Source of the DNA: Bubalus kerabau
Lineage: Eukaryota; Chordata; Mammalia; Artiodactyla; Bovidae
Reading direction: 5' to 3'
Assembly: GCF_029407905.1 (NCBI RefSeq)
Contig: NC_073627.1
Span: forward strand, 159,655,697 to 159,719,696
DNA: 64,000 bases
In this document: positions 36,322 through 46,874 of the stretch, piece by piece
Layout: the number at the start of each line of letters is the position of its first letter
Position numbering within the stretch: the first letter of the stretch is position 1
The notes under the pieces: generated by a model
The model's input: the letters and a program-made list of their open reading frames with translations, nothing else
Databases searched by the model: none
Told to the model about the DNA's origin: nothing
Translations under genes and position numbers: made by a program

Positions 36322-36660
36322 AATCAGGGTTTCTCATTCTTGGCATGCTGGGCTGAATAATTCCTTGTTGTGGGAGTTATACTATGCATTAGCAGCATCA
36401 CTGATCTCTCTCTATTAATTACCCATAGCTGTTCCCAATGTAGATATGACAATCAAAATAAAAAATGTTTCCAAAAATTTCCAATTTTTTTGAGGGATGG
36501 GGTGCCCCACAGCACATGCGATCTTAGTCCCCTGACCAGGAATTGAACTTTCTTCCCCCTGCAGTGCAAGTGCACAATCTTAACCCCTGGACCTCCAGGT
36601 AAGTTCTCTGCCAAATGTTTTTTGAGAGACAAAATTATCACCAGATGAAAACAGTGATTT
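36322..36660 (-). mobile_element. MER5A (hAT-Charlie) DNA transposon relic, split by a SINE
   Basis: The + strand reads as reverse-complement MER5A: GGGTTTCTCATTCTTGGCAT, GGGCTGAATAATTCCTTGTT, TTAGCAGCATCACTGATCTC, then after the CHR-2 insertion CTGCCAAATGTTTTTTGAGA, GACAAAATTATCACC. MER5A is a non-autonomous element with no coding capacity. Confidence 0.78.
36487..36604 (-). mobile_element. CHR-2-type SINE, antisense, inside MER5A
   Basis: Reverse-complement CHR: GGGGTGCCCCACAGCACATG, CGATCTTAGTCCCCTGACCA, GGAATTGAAC, ending CCCCTGGACCTCCAGGTAAG. It interrupts the MER5A, so it is younger. Confidence 0.85.
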
Positions 36661-37334
36661 AGTCAATCATCAATTAAGGGAAAGTTAGAAGATTTTTAAA
36701 TGTTGCTGTTTTCAACAATGTCTTGAGCTTCATTGTAAAGAAGTACTTGTTTTTCCTTTTTTTTACACATTAGTGGGTTTCTTTCTTCCTTTTGCTCCTA
36801 GAATACTGAAAGTTTTAGTTACAGTTTCTCTCAAACAATCTGAATCCCCAGTAAAACACATTTCTATTTGTTTCTAGAAATGCGTCTTTTACTTTCCTCC
36901 TTTTAAAATCATGACTGTCTTCTCTTCCCTTTTTAAGTTAAAAAAGTCCAATCAATTTTTCATTCCTGAACGTCAAGAAACATTGTTTGGGCTTGTCCCA
37001 TTAGATGGATAACCTCAATATGTTGGTGAGAATAGAAAATCTGGCCAGTATCAGAAATTTAACATAGCACAAAAATCCAAAGTCACTGGATGAGACAGAA
37101 GATTAAGTTAGCAGAGGTTTCAAGATGCAAACAAACAAACAAAAAAGTATCTAGAAGTTTCAAACTGTCAGGTAATGCTATCTGGTCTCTAAGTCTTTAT
37201 ATGTCCATTATGCAAAAGTCCCATCAATTGCTTTGAGAAGGCCTTAGCAGGGCTCTAGTTTTTAAAAATAGGACAGTGAAGTAAAGAAGTATTTAGCAGG
37301 CATAGTTGAAAAATCAGACAAATATAAGCACATA
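36661..37334. other. unassigned sequence
   Basis: No gene or repeat recognised. Includes a short (CAAA) run near 37,130. Confidence 0.4.
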
Positions 37335-37530
37335 GTCCGGATTTTACTTTTACTAGATGTATATGACCTTTCACTTTTTAAAATCCTATGAGCCTCAATT
37401 CCCTTATGTAACAAAAAGAATAACACAATCTCAAAGTATCTCAAAGTCTTTGTGCAATATATGCTAATACAGGTACAGTATATGCAGAGGGTCTGGTGTT
37501 GATTAAGCATGAAATAAATGTCTGTTTTCA
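37335..37530 (+). mobile_element. MIR, diverged
   Basis: TTTACTAGATGTATATGACC, then AATCCTATGAGCCTCAATTC and CCTTATGTAACAAAAAGAAT follow the MIR core (GTGACCTT..GAGCCTCAGTTTCC..TGTAAAATGG). Confidence 0.5.
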
Positions 37531-37587
37531 GATTACAAAGAAATCTTTCTAGATATACTTGTGACATGATTTGTCTCTAAAATCTCT

Positions 37588-37628
37588 CTACAATATTGTA
37601 AAGTTTAAAAATAAAATTATAAAAAAAA
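37588..37628 (+). mobile_element. very short L1-BT 3' tail
   Basis: ACAATATTGTAAAGTTTAAA followed by AATAAAATTATAAAAAAAA is the extreme 3' end of L1-BT with its A-rich tail; only about 35-40 bp were copied. Confidence 0.65.
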
Positions 37629-38346
37629 GAATGTAAATAAGATTAGAGAGGGAATGTTTAAACTACTCAAGAGAACAAAGTGTTTTCATGAATTCATTTG
37701 CATAAAAAATTGATAGACTAATTAAAATAGCTTCTTATTAACAAATTCACCTATTGCACACTAGCTTGATTAAATAAATTTACTTGAAAAAAAAAAATCT
37801 CTCTAAAATTTACTTAGCAGTGATGTTCAGAGATGTTGACAAGGTCCTGTAGCTTCTGAAGCATCCTAGCTAGAATCTTACTGGTAAAACATAGTTAAAC
37901 TTTCTTTTTATTTTTCACTTCACTAATTTGCTGATTAATATTTTATCTTAAACTAAGTATTCAACCTTTTTTTTCAAATAAATATATTTTTTTAAATCAA
38001 CGTTTTTAGTGTCACTTTCTGTTGTATACAACCAAAGACTCAAACCGATACCGATGATGCAATTCACTGAAATTTTACACTGATATTCCTTACATGTATC
38101 ATTTTTTATTCGTTAGTGAACCTTGGTGCTGAATAAAAGCTGTATCTCATGCAAATCTGTTTGGCAACCACATCAACAATTTATACATGAAATATCCCCC
38201 AGTTACCAGATACAAATCTTAAAAACCGTGATTTGAAATACATATGTAAATCAAATACTGAATACATCAACCATAAGTCCTCCAGTGAACTTGAAAAACA
38301 TATTAATTACATATGTATGTACATATATATATGTATATACATTTAC
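37629..38346. other. unassigned AT-rich sequence
   Basis: No gene or repeat recognised; TA-rich near 38,318-38,340. Confidence 0.4.
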
Positions 38347-38522
38347 ATGAGCGACTTCACTTTCACTTTTCACTTTCATGCATTGGAGAAGGAAATGGCA
38401 ACCCACTCCAATGTTCTTGCCTGGAGAATCCCAGGGATGGGGGAGCCTGGTGGGCTGCCGGCTATGGAGTCGCACAGAGTCAGACATGACTGAAGTGACT
38501 TAGCAGCAGCAGCAGCAGCAGC
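38347..38522 (+). mobile_element. Bov-A2 SINE, 5'-truncated, with (AGC)n tail
   Basis: It begins in the linker (GAGCGACTTCACTTTCACTT), holds one full Bov-A unit and ends in six GCA/AGC units (about 38,502-38,522), the trinucleotide tail typical of Bov-A2. Confidence 0.95.
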
Positions 38523-39204
38523 ATATGCATATATATTATACTCTATGGATGTGTAACTAGAAACATAGATAAGGCTGAAAAGAAAGTAAATAACATGAGA
38601 CAGAAATAAAGATATTATATACAATTTAGAAAAAATATAAAATGATTAGGAGTATAAATACATGGAGAATGGGATGGCAATATTTTACATATATTTTATA
38701 AGAATCTGTGTATAAAGGAATAGGGCAAATGGAAGTTTAAATTTTTAAACTGATATTATTAAAAGAGTGGACTTTTAAAGAGTTTTATTTAGAAGAAATA
38801 AAACAATCTCAGACTAAATATTTGAACCACAAGGTAGATGTGTACACAATGAAACTGGTGAAGTTGACAAGAGTCAAAACATGGTCTGTGTGAAATCTTA
38901 AAATTACGTAATAAGAACTAATTTGTGTGATTAAAAATAATTAAACTATAGAAGAAAAATGACACATTATGTGAGGAGAGAATAGGAGACAATGTGTTTT
39001 AAAGCTCTTACATTTTTCCAGAGACAAAATAAGTTCCTATTTATTTTAGACTTCATTAAGAATTAGAAAACAATTAAGAGCAACTATTGGGGAAAAAATA
39101 AACTGGATTAGAATATTTATTATATCTCAAATGAGTATAAAGAAACAAATGAGAAAACAAACACAAATGGAACTAAAAAAAGATAAAATGGATCTAACTG
39201 CATA
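38523..39204. other. unassigned A-rich sequence
   Basis: No gene recognised; may contain decayed L1 but I cannot align it. Confidence 0.4.
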
Positions 39205-40908
39205 GACAAAAATAAACTTGAAATGGATCAAAGACCTAAATGTAAGGCCAAACACTATAAAATTCTTAGCACGAAACATAGACAGAACACCCTTTTACAT
39301 AAACTGCAGCAATATCTTTTTGTTTCCACCTTCTAGAGTAATGGAAATAAAAACAAAAATAAATAAATGGGAGCTAATTAAAATTTTTGCACAGCAAAGG
39401 AAATAATAAACAAAAGGAAAAAATAATCCACTAAAATATTTGCAAATGATGCAATTTGACAAGGGATTAATCTCCAAAATATACAAAGAGCACAGGCAGA
39501 TCTATGCAAACAAACAAACAAACAAACAAACAAAATCAGAAAATGGGCAGCAGAAGACCTAAGTAGACATTTCTCCAAAGAAGACATACAGATGGCCAAA
39601 AATCATATAAAGAATGCTCAACATCACTAATTATTAGAGAAATGCAAATAAAAATTATAATGATGTATCACTTCAGACCAGTCAGAATGGCCATCATCAT
39701 AAAGTCTACAAACTATAAATGCAGGAGAGGTTGTAGAGAAAAGGGAACCCTACTACACAACAACAATGGAGAACAGTATGGAGGTTCCTTAAAGAAACTA
39801 AAACTAAAGTTACCATATGATCCAGTAATCTTAGTCCTGGGCATATAGCCAGAGAAAACCATAATCTGAAGGTTTACATGCACCTGAATAGTCACTGAAG
39901 GACTATTTACAATATCCCAGACCAAGAAGCAACCTAAATGTCCATCACAGGGGAATGGATAAGGAAGATGTGATACAATGGAATATTATTCAGCCACAAA
40001 AAAGAAAAAAATAACCATTTGTGATAACATGGGTTGACATATAGATTACCATACTAAGTGAAGTAAATCATACAGAGAAAGACATTATCATGATATCACT
40101 TATATGTGGAATCTAGTTTTTTTTTTTTTTTTTAAGAAAATATATGGTTTTTCCAGTGGTCATGTATGCATGTGAGAGTTGGACTACAAAGAAAGCTGAG
40201 TGCCGAAGAATTGACACTTTTGAACTGTGGTGTTGGAGAAGACTCTTGAGAGTCCCTTGGACTGCAAGGAGATTCCAACCAGTCCATTCTAAGCGAGATC
40301 AATCCTGGGTGTTCATTGGAAGGACTGATGTTGAAACTGCAGTACTTTGGCCACCTGATGCAAAGGGCTGACTCATTTGAAAAGACCCTGATGCTGGGAA
40401 AGATTGAGGGCAGGAGGAGAAGGGGACGGCAGAGGATGAGATGGTTGGATGGCATCACCGACTCGTTAGACGTGGGTTTGGGTGGACTTCGGGAATTGGT
40501 GATGGACAGGGAGGCCTAGCGAGCTGTGGTTCATGGGGTCGCAAAGAGTCAGACACAACTGAGTGACTGAACTGAACTGAACTGAAATAAACTTACTTAT
40601 TTATAAAACAGAATTAGACTTACAGATATTGAAAAACAAACTTATGGTTACCAAAGGGGAAATGTGGTGGGAGGGATAAATCAGAAACTTGGAATGAACA
40701 CACATACACTACTATACATAAGATAGTTAACCAACAAGTACCTACTGTATAACATAAAGAACTCTACTCAATATTCTGTGATAAACTATGAGTTTATCTT
40801 AAAATAATCTAAGAAAGAATGAATACATGTACACCTGTAAATGAATCACTTTCCTGTATACCCAAAACTAACACAATATTGTAAATCAATAATACTCCAA
40901 CATAAAAA
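39205..40908 (+). mobile_element. L1 3' half (ORF2 C-terminus and 3' UTR), split by a BovB
   Basis: The left part (39,205-40,142) matches the L1 ORF2 C-terminal region (AAATGGATCAAAGACCTAAA, ACATTTCTCCAAAGAAGACA, ACCATATGATCCAGTAATCT). The right part (40,587-40,908) is the 3' UTR ending ACAATATTGTAAATCAATAA. Frames at 39,218-39,406 and 39,642-39,848 are broken ORF2 remnants. A (CAAA)n run of about 7 units sits at 39,508-39,536. The RT catalytic core is not present. Confidence 0.95.
40143..40586 (+). mobile_element. BovB LINE, 3' 0.44 kb, inside the L1
   Basis: It starts TATGGTTTTTCCAGTGGTCA and ends with GAACT units. It is preceded by an 18-base T run (about 40,118-40,135) not expected in either element. 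The L1 3' UTR resumes right after it. Confidence 0.96.
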
Positions 40909-41295
40909 GGGAAATAAAAATATGTTGGACAGTTGAAAAACAATTCAACCTAGGAAAAAAAATCATAGTATATCATAAATATTTCAAACTGAATGATAAT
41001 AAAAATACTAAACTTTAAACTCATAGAAAACATCTAATGTAATACTTAAAGTATACCCTTAAATGCTTATATTAAAAAGCAGGGAATGTTGAAAAACATA
41101 AAACTAAACCTTTGTCTTAAAGTTGTTAAAATCATACCTATCCAAGCAATATATTGATAGAAGGAAAGTATTAGGAAAGACTAGACTATTCACTAATAAA
41201 CAAATATAAGGTTAATCCCTGGAGACAAATGTAAATCCTGTAAAAAAGACAAATAATTCTCTATTAGGAATAAAAAGGAAATCTACAAACTAATT
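40909..41295 (+). other. A-rich, possibly decayed L1 ORF2
   Basis: The stretch TTAAATGCTTATATTAAAAA (near 41,060) resembles a segment of L1 ORF2, but decay is too strong for a firm call. Otherwise unassigned. Confidence 0.3.
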
Positions 41296-41599
41296 GTGTT
41301 TCCCTGATGGACACGGAGGCCTGGCATGCTGCAATTCATGGGGTCGCAAAGAGTCAGACACGACTGAGCAACTGAACTGAACTGAACTGATGGCTCAATG
41401 AGTAAAGAATCTCTCTGCTATGCAGGAGACACAGGAGATGAGGTATGATCCCTGGTTGGGAAAATTCCCTGGAGAAGGAAGCAACAACACAGTCCAGTAT
41501 TCTTGCCTGAAAGATCCCATGGACAGAGGAGCCTGGTGGGCTATAGTATAAAGGGTCACATAGAGTGGGACATGATTGAACAATTAAGCATGCATACAC
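41296..41599 (+). mobile_element. Bov-tA SINE interrupted by a BovB tail
   Basis: The SINE head begins GTTTCCCTGATGG at about 41,298, is interrupted, and resumes as TGGCTCAATGAGTAAAGAAT at 41,391. It then continues through the linker (ATTCCCTGGAGAAGGAAGCA) and the Bov-A body to CATGATTGAACAATTAAGCA. Confidence 0.85.
41304..41390 (+). mobile_element. BovB 3' tail (about 85 bp) inside the Bov-tA
   Basis: The last 80-85 bp of BovB (TGATGGACACGGAGGCCTGG to the third GAACT unit). CTGATGG occurs at both edges (41,304-41,310 and 41,387-41,393) and is either a target duplication or shared microhomology. Confidence 0.9.
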
Positions 41600-42033
41600 A
41601 AACATATTACATTAGGAATTAAACTTATAAAACAAGAAACTTTAAAAATTTTATCAAGGCATATATAAATTGAGGTAAAATGAAGACACTTTTAGAAAAT
41701 ACAATTTAACAAAACTATCTCAAAAAATAAAAAGTATGAATAATATTATAATTATAAATTAAATTTTAGATACAAATCTTCTATCAAAAGAAACCCTACA
41801 CTCTGTTTTACAAGCTTCAGACTTTCATAAAATAGATAGCATCAAACATATTTACTTTTTTAACAACTACAGAAAAGAAGAAATGCTCCAAAAGCATTGA
41901 TTTGAGGCTAGCAAAACGTAAGTGTACCATAAGTCTCCATAAGTGCATGGGCATATGTGTCTAAAATGCCTATAATCTAGGAGAAAGATAACTTCAGGTG
42001 CATTTCACATATTAACTGAAATATAAATATCCT
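41600..42033. other. unassigned A-rich sequence
   Basis: No gene or repeat firmly recognised. Confidence 0.4.
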
Positions 42034-42337
42034 AAGTGAAAGGAGATCAGTCCTGGGTGTTCATTGCAAGGACTGATGAAGCTGAAATTCCAACACTTTG
42101 GCCATCTGATACGAAGAGCTGATTCATTTGAGAAGACCTGTTGCTGGGAAAGATTGAGGGCAGGAGGAGAAGGGGACGACAGAGGATGAGATGGTTGGAT
42201 GACATCACTGAGTGGATGGACGTGGGTTTGGGTGGACTCCGGGAGTTGGTGATGGACAGGGAGGCCTGGCCTGCTGCGGTTCATGGGGTCGCAAAGTGTC
42301 GGACACGACTGAGCGACTGAACTGAACTGAAGTGAAA
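42034..42337 (+). mobile_element. BovB LINE, 3' 0.3 kb
   Basis: Starts near AGGAGATCAGTCCTGGGTGT and ends at the GAACT tail. CpG-containing GTCGGACACGACTGAGCGAC is intact. Confidence 0.96.
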
Positions 42338-43402
42338 TAATCGCAAACTATATCCCCAAATGAATAAATTATAGATTATTTTCAAAATGGAAAATAAGTG
42401 TCAATACAATAAGTGATGAAAATGGTTAATCATGAGCTTAAATAATGCTCAACTCCAACATTACTCTTATTTGCACATAATAACTAATTTAATTCCTACA
42501 AGACCTTATAATGTAGGCATTTTTATTACCATACAAATTTCTTAAAAAGGAAACAGAGCACTGTATGCTCATACAGGAATGGGCAGAGCTTGCTTGTATT
42601 TATTTTCAAGAAATCAGGTCAAGTTTAAATATACATGGATATTTAAATCCAAGAAAAAAAATGCTTACGTATAAGTGTATATGTAATAAAACTGCATATT
42701 ATTACATCCTTTGTATATATAATAAAAATTCCAAATAAATATTTTGTCTGAAAGGGGTGATTTCTGAGACATATTCACAGATATCTAAAAAGTATTGGTA
42801 TGACAATGAGATTTTGCTTTAATTATTTTACCACATAGCTATGTCATACATAAAGCATGCACACATAATATATGTAGTAAATACATATGGATGCAACTAT
42901 GCACATACATGTGCAGACATATATAAGATATATGCATGTGTTTTTCATACAAGAGGTATGCTTATGCACATTATATCTATGCCAATATCCATCTATCTAT
43001 GTATCTATCTATGTGTCTCTCCATGTATTTATCCATCCTTCTATCTAGATATATATTTATATTAGAGAGATGTTAAAAATTTGATCTATTTTTAAGTTAT
43101 TTGATAAGGGAGAAAGTGTTTTTGGAGCATTGACTGACATATTTAATTAGACATATAAAATATGAGTTCCACAAAATTTAAAAAAATAATAGCTATGATA
43201 ATAAAAGCCAAGAGACTTTAAAATTATGTTCCAATAGTATATATTAGCAAGTTTTATAGTGAAGGAGTGAAGTCTCTTTAATGATATGAAATAATGATAA
43301 AGGATAATAATTTAAAGGTGAAAAGGCAGTATGCAAAGTAATATGTAACAGAATATGTGATAGTAAATAATTGCAAACAATTGAAATCATCACATTTAAA
43401 TT
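42338..43402. other. unassigned, with weak MIR and (TATC)-like microsatellite
   Basis: At about 42,450-42,570 an antisense MIR-like order is seen (AACTAATTTAATTCCTACAA, ATAATGTAGGCATTTTTATT, AAAGGAAACAGAGCA). An imperfect (ATCT)n run lies at about 42,985-43,060. The rest is unassigned. Confidence 0.4.
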
Positions 43403-43476
43403 TAACTAATACAATTATGTAAAGTTTAAAAATAAAATTTACCAAATAAAAAAAATTAAAAAAAAATAAAAAACTC
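43403..43476 (+). mobile_element. very short L1-BT 3' tail
   Basis: AACTAATACAATTATGTAAA followed by GTTTAAAAATAAAATTTACC and a poly(A)-like stretch is the extreme 3' end of L1-BT. Confidence 0.75.
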
Positions 43477-43838
43477 ATAGAAAACATTGTAAAAAAAAAT
43501 AAAATAAATTTATGTTCAGAGATTGTGAAGAAAGCATGAACACACGATGTGTTTTCTTGGAAAACAAAGGAACAGTAAATTTTATAATTATGATAGATTT
43601 AATGGAAAGAAAATGAATATCTATTTAGTTTGGCTCCTGCTGTTGCAACTGACAGATAATCTATCTAAAATAAATTTATCCAAACAAACATATCTATTTT
43701 TTCACATAACTGAAAAATATAAGATCCTCCACCAGACCTCTATACTGTATGTTATATTGACATTACTGAAGAAACATTAAAAGCAATCCTATTAAAATGA
43801 AGTATTATGGATTGACATTAACTTTGCATTACTTTTTT
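43477..43838. other. unassigned AT-rich sequence
   Basis: No gene or repeat recognised. Confidence 0.4.
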
Positions 43839-44040
43839 GGGGTGGCTCAGAGGTTAAAGCGTCTGCCTGGAATGCGGGAGACCAGGGTTCGATCCCTGGG
43901 TTGGGAAGATCCCCTGGAGAAAGGAAGGGCAACCCACTCCAGTATTCTTGTCTGGAGAATCCCATGGAGGGAGGAGCCTGGTAGGCTACAGTCCATGGAG
44001 TCACAAAGAGTCAGACACGACTGAGTGACTGCACTTTCTT
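43839..44040 (+). mobile_element. Bov-tA SINE with well-kept Pol III boxes
   Basis: Head GGGGTGGCTCAGAGGTTAAA (A-box region) and a B-box GGTTCGATCCC are close to tRNA consensus. The linker GGAAGATCCCCTGGAGAAAG and full Bov-A body end at CACGACTGAGTGACTGCACT. The first few head bases are lost. Confidence 0.96.
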
Positions 44041-44158
44041 AGCCAATGAAATAGAGCAAGATATTTTTAAAAGATCAAAATATTGAGAAGAAAAATAGTC
44101 ATTTTTATAGATAAATTTATTTCTTAAAAACCCAACAGAAGAAAATGAGAAATTTATG

Positions 44159-44416
44159 AAAGTTAGTAAGTGTAATATCATGTATGAAACGAGTTGCCAG
44201 TCCAGGTTCAATGCACGATACTGGATGCTTGGGGCTGGTACACTGGGACAACCCAGAGGGATGGTGTGGGGAGGGAGGAGGGAGGAGGGTTCAGGATGGG
44301 GAGCACATGTATACCTGTGGCGGATTCGTTTTGATGTTTGGCAAAACTAATACAGTGTTTCAGGTTTAAAAATAAAATAAAATTTAAAAAAAAAAGAGAA
44401 AAAAAAAGTTAGTAAG
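44159..44416 (+). mobile_element. L1-BT 3' end, young insertion with perfect target-site duplication
   Basis: The body (44,171-44,404) runs from TGTAATATCATGTATGAAAC through GATACTGGATGCTTGGGGCT and GCGGATTCGTTTTGATGTTT to an A-rich tail. It is flanked by AAAGTTAGTAAG at 44,159-44,170 and 44,405-44,416, 12/12 identical. The overlapping short frames are not genes. Confidence 0.96.
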
Positions 44417-44957
44417 AAATTTAGGTAGGAAAACAAACAAAAGAAAAAGTATTTTTTTAAATCAATATCTTATCTACAGACCAGCATTAAATGATGTATG
44501 TTTAAGTATAACTTTGGTGAATTTTTTCTAAGCTCTCCACATACTCGTTACAATTATATTTGAGATATATATATATATTTTTTTTTATTCCTCAGATATT
44601 TACTTTGATGTTTGTTAACTTATATGCTTATTTTCATCAAATATTTGTGGATTCTTTGATGTTGCTTTATCTCTCTTTTGGTAATCCTATTACCAGAGGC
44701 ACACTGAGTAAAAGATACTCAGGCAACTGAAACATAGAGGCAGGATCTTCCATCCATTGTTCTATACTCCTTTCCTAAGTCTTGACTACCTTACCCCTTT
44801 TGGAATTTCTATTATTTTGACCCAAGAATGAATGCCATTGCAATTTGCTCTTCATCCCAAGTAGGAGAGGTGAAAGAGTGTCATCTTCTCAGCTGTTCTA
44901 AATGAATTAATTATCTTTTAAATCTCCTCTTGAAACTTCGTATTAGTAGGTTTGAAT
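44417..44957. other. unassigned AT-rich sequence
   Basis: No gene or repeat recognised. Confidence 0.4.
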
Positions 44958-45420
44958 CTGGATCATCGAAAAAGCAAGAGAGTTCCAGAAAAACATCTAT
45001 TTCTGCTTTATTGACTATGCCAAAGCTTTTGACTGTGTGGATCACAATAAACTGTGGAAAATTCTGAAAGAGATGGGAATACCAGACCACCTGATCTGCC
45101 TCTTAAGAAACCTATATGCAGGTCAGGAAGCAACAGTTAGAACTGGACATGAAACAAAAGACTGGTTCCAAATAGGAAAAGGAGTATGTCAAGGCTGTAT
45201 ATTGTTGCCCTGCTTATTTAACTTCTATGCAGAGTATATCATGAGAAATGCTGGGCTGGAAGAAGCACGAGCTAGAATCAAGATTGCCAGGAGAAATATC
45301 AATAACCTCAGATATGCAGATGACACTACCCTTATGGCAGAAAGTGAAGAGGAACTAAAAAGCCTCTTGATGAAAGTGAAAGAGGAGAGTGAAAAAGTTG
45401 GCTTAAAGCTCAACATTTAG
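44956..45420 (+). pseudogene. BovB reverse transcriptase core fragment
   Basis: An open frame of about 150 codons covers the RT palm: motif A as FIDYAKAFD (coded near 45,007-45,033), KGVCQGCILLP, the AEYIMRNAG segment and motif C as YADD within NLRYADDTTLMAES, so the catalytic Asp residues are kept. It ends at a TAG (45,418-45,420), where BovB copies read CAG in ...LNIQKTK; further stops follow downstream (for instance TGA in the tail of CES*TVKK). Upstream RT fingers and the endonuclease are missing, so no activity is expected. Of the RT relics here it is the best preserved around the catalytic core. Confidence 0.92.
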
Positions 45421-46099
45421 AAAATGAAGATCATGGCATCTAGTCCCATCACTTCATTGCAAATAGATGGGGAAACAGTTTAGAAACAGTCAGACTTTAT
45501 TTTGGGGGGCTCCAAAATCACTGCAGATGGTGACTGCAGCCATGAAGTTAAAAGACGCTTACTCCTTGGAAGAAAAGTTATGACCAACCTAGGTAGCACA
45601 TTGAAAAGCAGAGACATTACTTTGCCAACAAAGGTCCGTCTAGTCAAGGCTATGGTTTTTCCAAAGGTCATGTATGGATGTGAGAGTTGAACTGTGAAGA
45701 AAGCTGAGTGCCAAAGAATTGATGCTTTTGAACTGTGGTGTTGGAGAAGACTCTTGAGAGTCCCTTGAACTGCAAGGAGATCCAACCAGTCCATTCTGAA
45801 GGAGATCAGCCCTGGGATTTCTTTGGAAGGAATGATGCTAAAGCTGAAACTCCAGTACGTTGGCCACCTCATGCGAAGAGTTGACTTATTGGAAAAGACT
45901 CTGATGCTGGGAGGGATTGGGGGCAGGAGGAAAAGGGGACGACAGAGGATGAGATGGCTGGATGGCATCACCGACTCAATGGATGTGAGTTTGAGTGAAC
46001 TCCGGGAGATGGTGATGGCCAGGGAGCTCTGGCGTGCTGCGATTCATGGGGTTGCAAAGAGTCAGACACAACTGAGTGACTGAACTGAACTGAACTGAA
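44958..46099 (+). mobile_element. BovB LINE, 1.14 kb
   Basis: Begins CTGGATCATCGAAAAAGCAA in the RT domain just before motif A and runs to the GAACT tail. It is 5'-truncated and lacks the endonuclease. Relatively well kept. Confidence 0.97.
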
Positions 46100-46734
46100 T
46101 CTTGTAACAGTAAAAGTCCTCAGTAGTCCTTTTCTATTTGTGTTTCTGGCTGTGATTTCCTCTGGTCTTGTATCTCCATCAAATAATTAACATCTGCTTC
46201 CTAGTTTTCATGAATATTTGGGAAAAATTGTCCTACAGCTATTCTTTCTTATTTTTCAGCTCTATTGTGGTAATATTTCAAATTAAATTTATTTCTCTTT
46301 TCAAAAGATTGAGTGAGACAGCTGGTCAATACCATCAATACCAGTATCATTACCATCTTATCTCCCCAGCTTAGAAAAGGGATTATATGTCCATAAATTT
46401 TTTGGCAAAATTTGCAGTATTTCAGTGACAAAATGACCTACAAAATATTTTTAAAGTAAGCTATATGTACGCATACATGTCTATATGAATGTTTGTGACA
46501 TTGTTAGAAAGCATATACAAACATCTCTACCTACTTATAGACATCATGTATGCATACATGAATAGACATATACACATGCATTTGTATACATATATACACA
46601 GATTGGTGCACAGATATGCATTCAGATATGCACATGCATGTGTACATTTGCATATGTCTCCATGTAGGTATATAATTATATTGAAACATACACAAAGATA
46701 TCAGGAGAAACATCTCCATGCACATGCATAAATG
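46100..46734. other. unassigned, TA/CATA-rich in the right part
   Basis: 46,100-46,450 unassigned. From about 46,455 the sequence becomes rich in CATA/TGTA words; the tyrosine- and histidine-rich frames on both strands (46,489-46,731 and 46,531-46,863) are translations of this simple-sequence DNA. Confidence 0.5.
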
Positions 46735-46738
46735 TGCA

Positions 46739-46784
<46 letters not shown>
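46735..46784. repeat. compound (TG)n(TA)n microsatellite
   Basis: A run of TG dinucleotides passes directly into a run of about 15 TA dinucleotides. Long pure runs of this kind are usually polymorphic. Confidence 0.95.
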
Positions 46785-46874
46785 AATATGTATAAAAACA
46801 GGTATATATATGCTTGTTTATGTATGCATGCATATGAATGTACATATAAACTATGATATACACATACTTCAGGC

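Noticed and set aside
39508..39536. Spaced repeat array resembling a CRISPR
   Set aside because: It is a plain (CAAA)n run inside L1 ORF2. Other recurring units are dispersed SINE/LINE copies, and the organism is a mammal.
43839..43910. tRNA-like sequence
   Set aside because: It is the tRNA-Glu-derived head of a Bov-tA SINE; the acceptor and anticodon arms are not preserved, so it is not a tRNA gene.
45480..45971. 163-codon antisense open frame, longest of several similar ones (also 32,524-32,955, 20,449-20,754, 26,786-27,070, 40,132-40,458)
   Set aside because: These are the reverse-strand translations of the BovB 3' region. The same peptide ([13 protein letters not shown]...) recurs at every BovB copy, so it is a shadow of the sense element and not a gene family.
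46489..46863. Tyr/His/Ile-rich frames on both strands (80 and 110 codons)
   Set aside because: They translate CATA/TGTA simple-sequence DNA and lack any domain.
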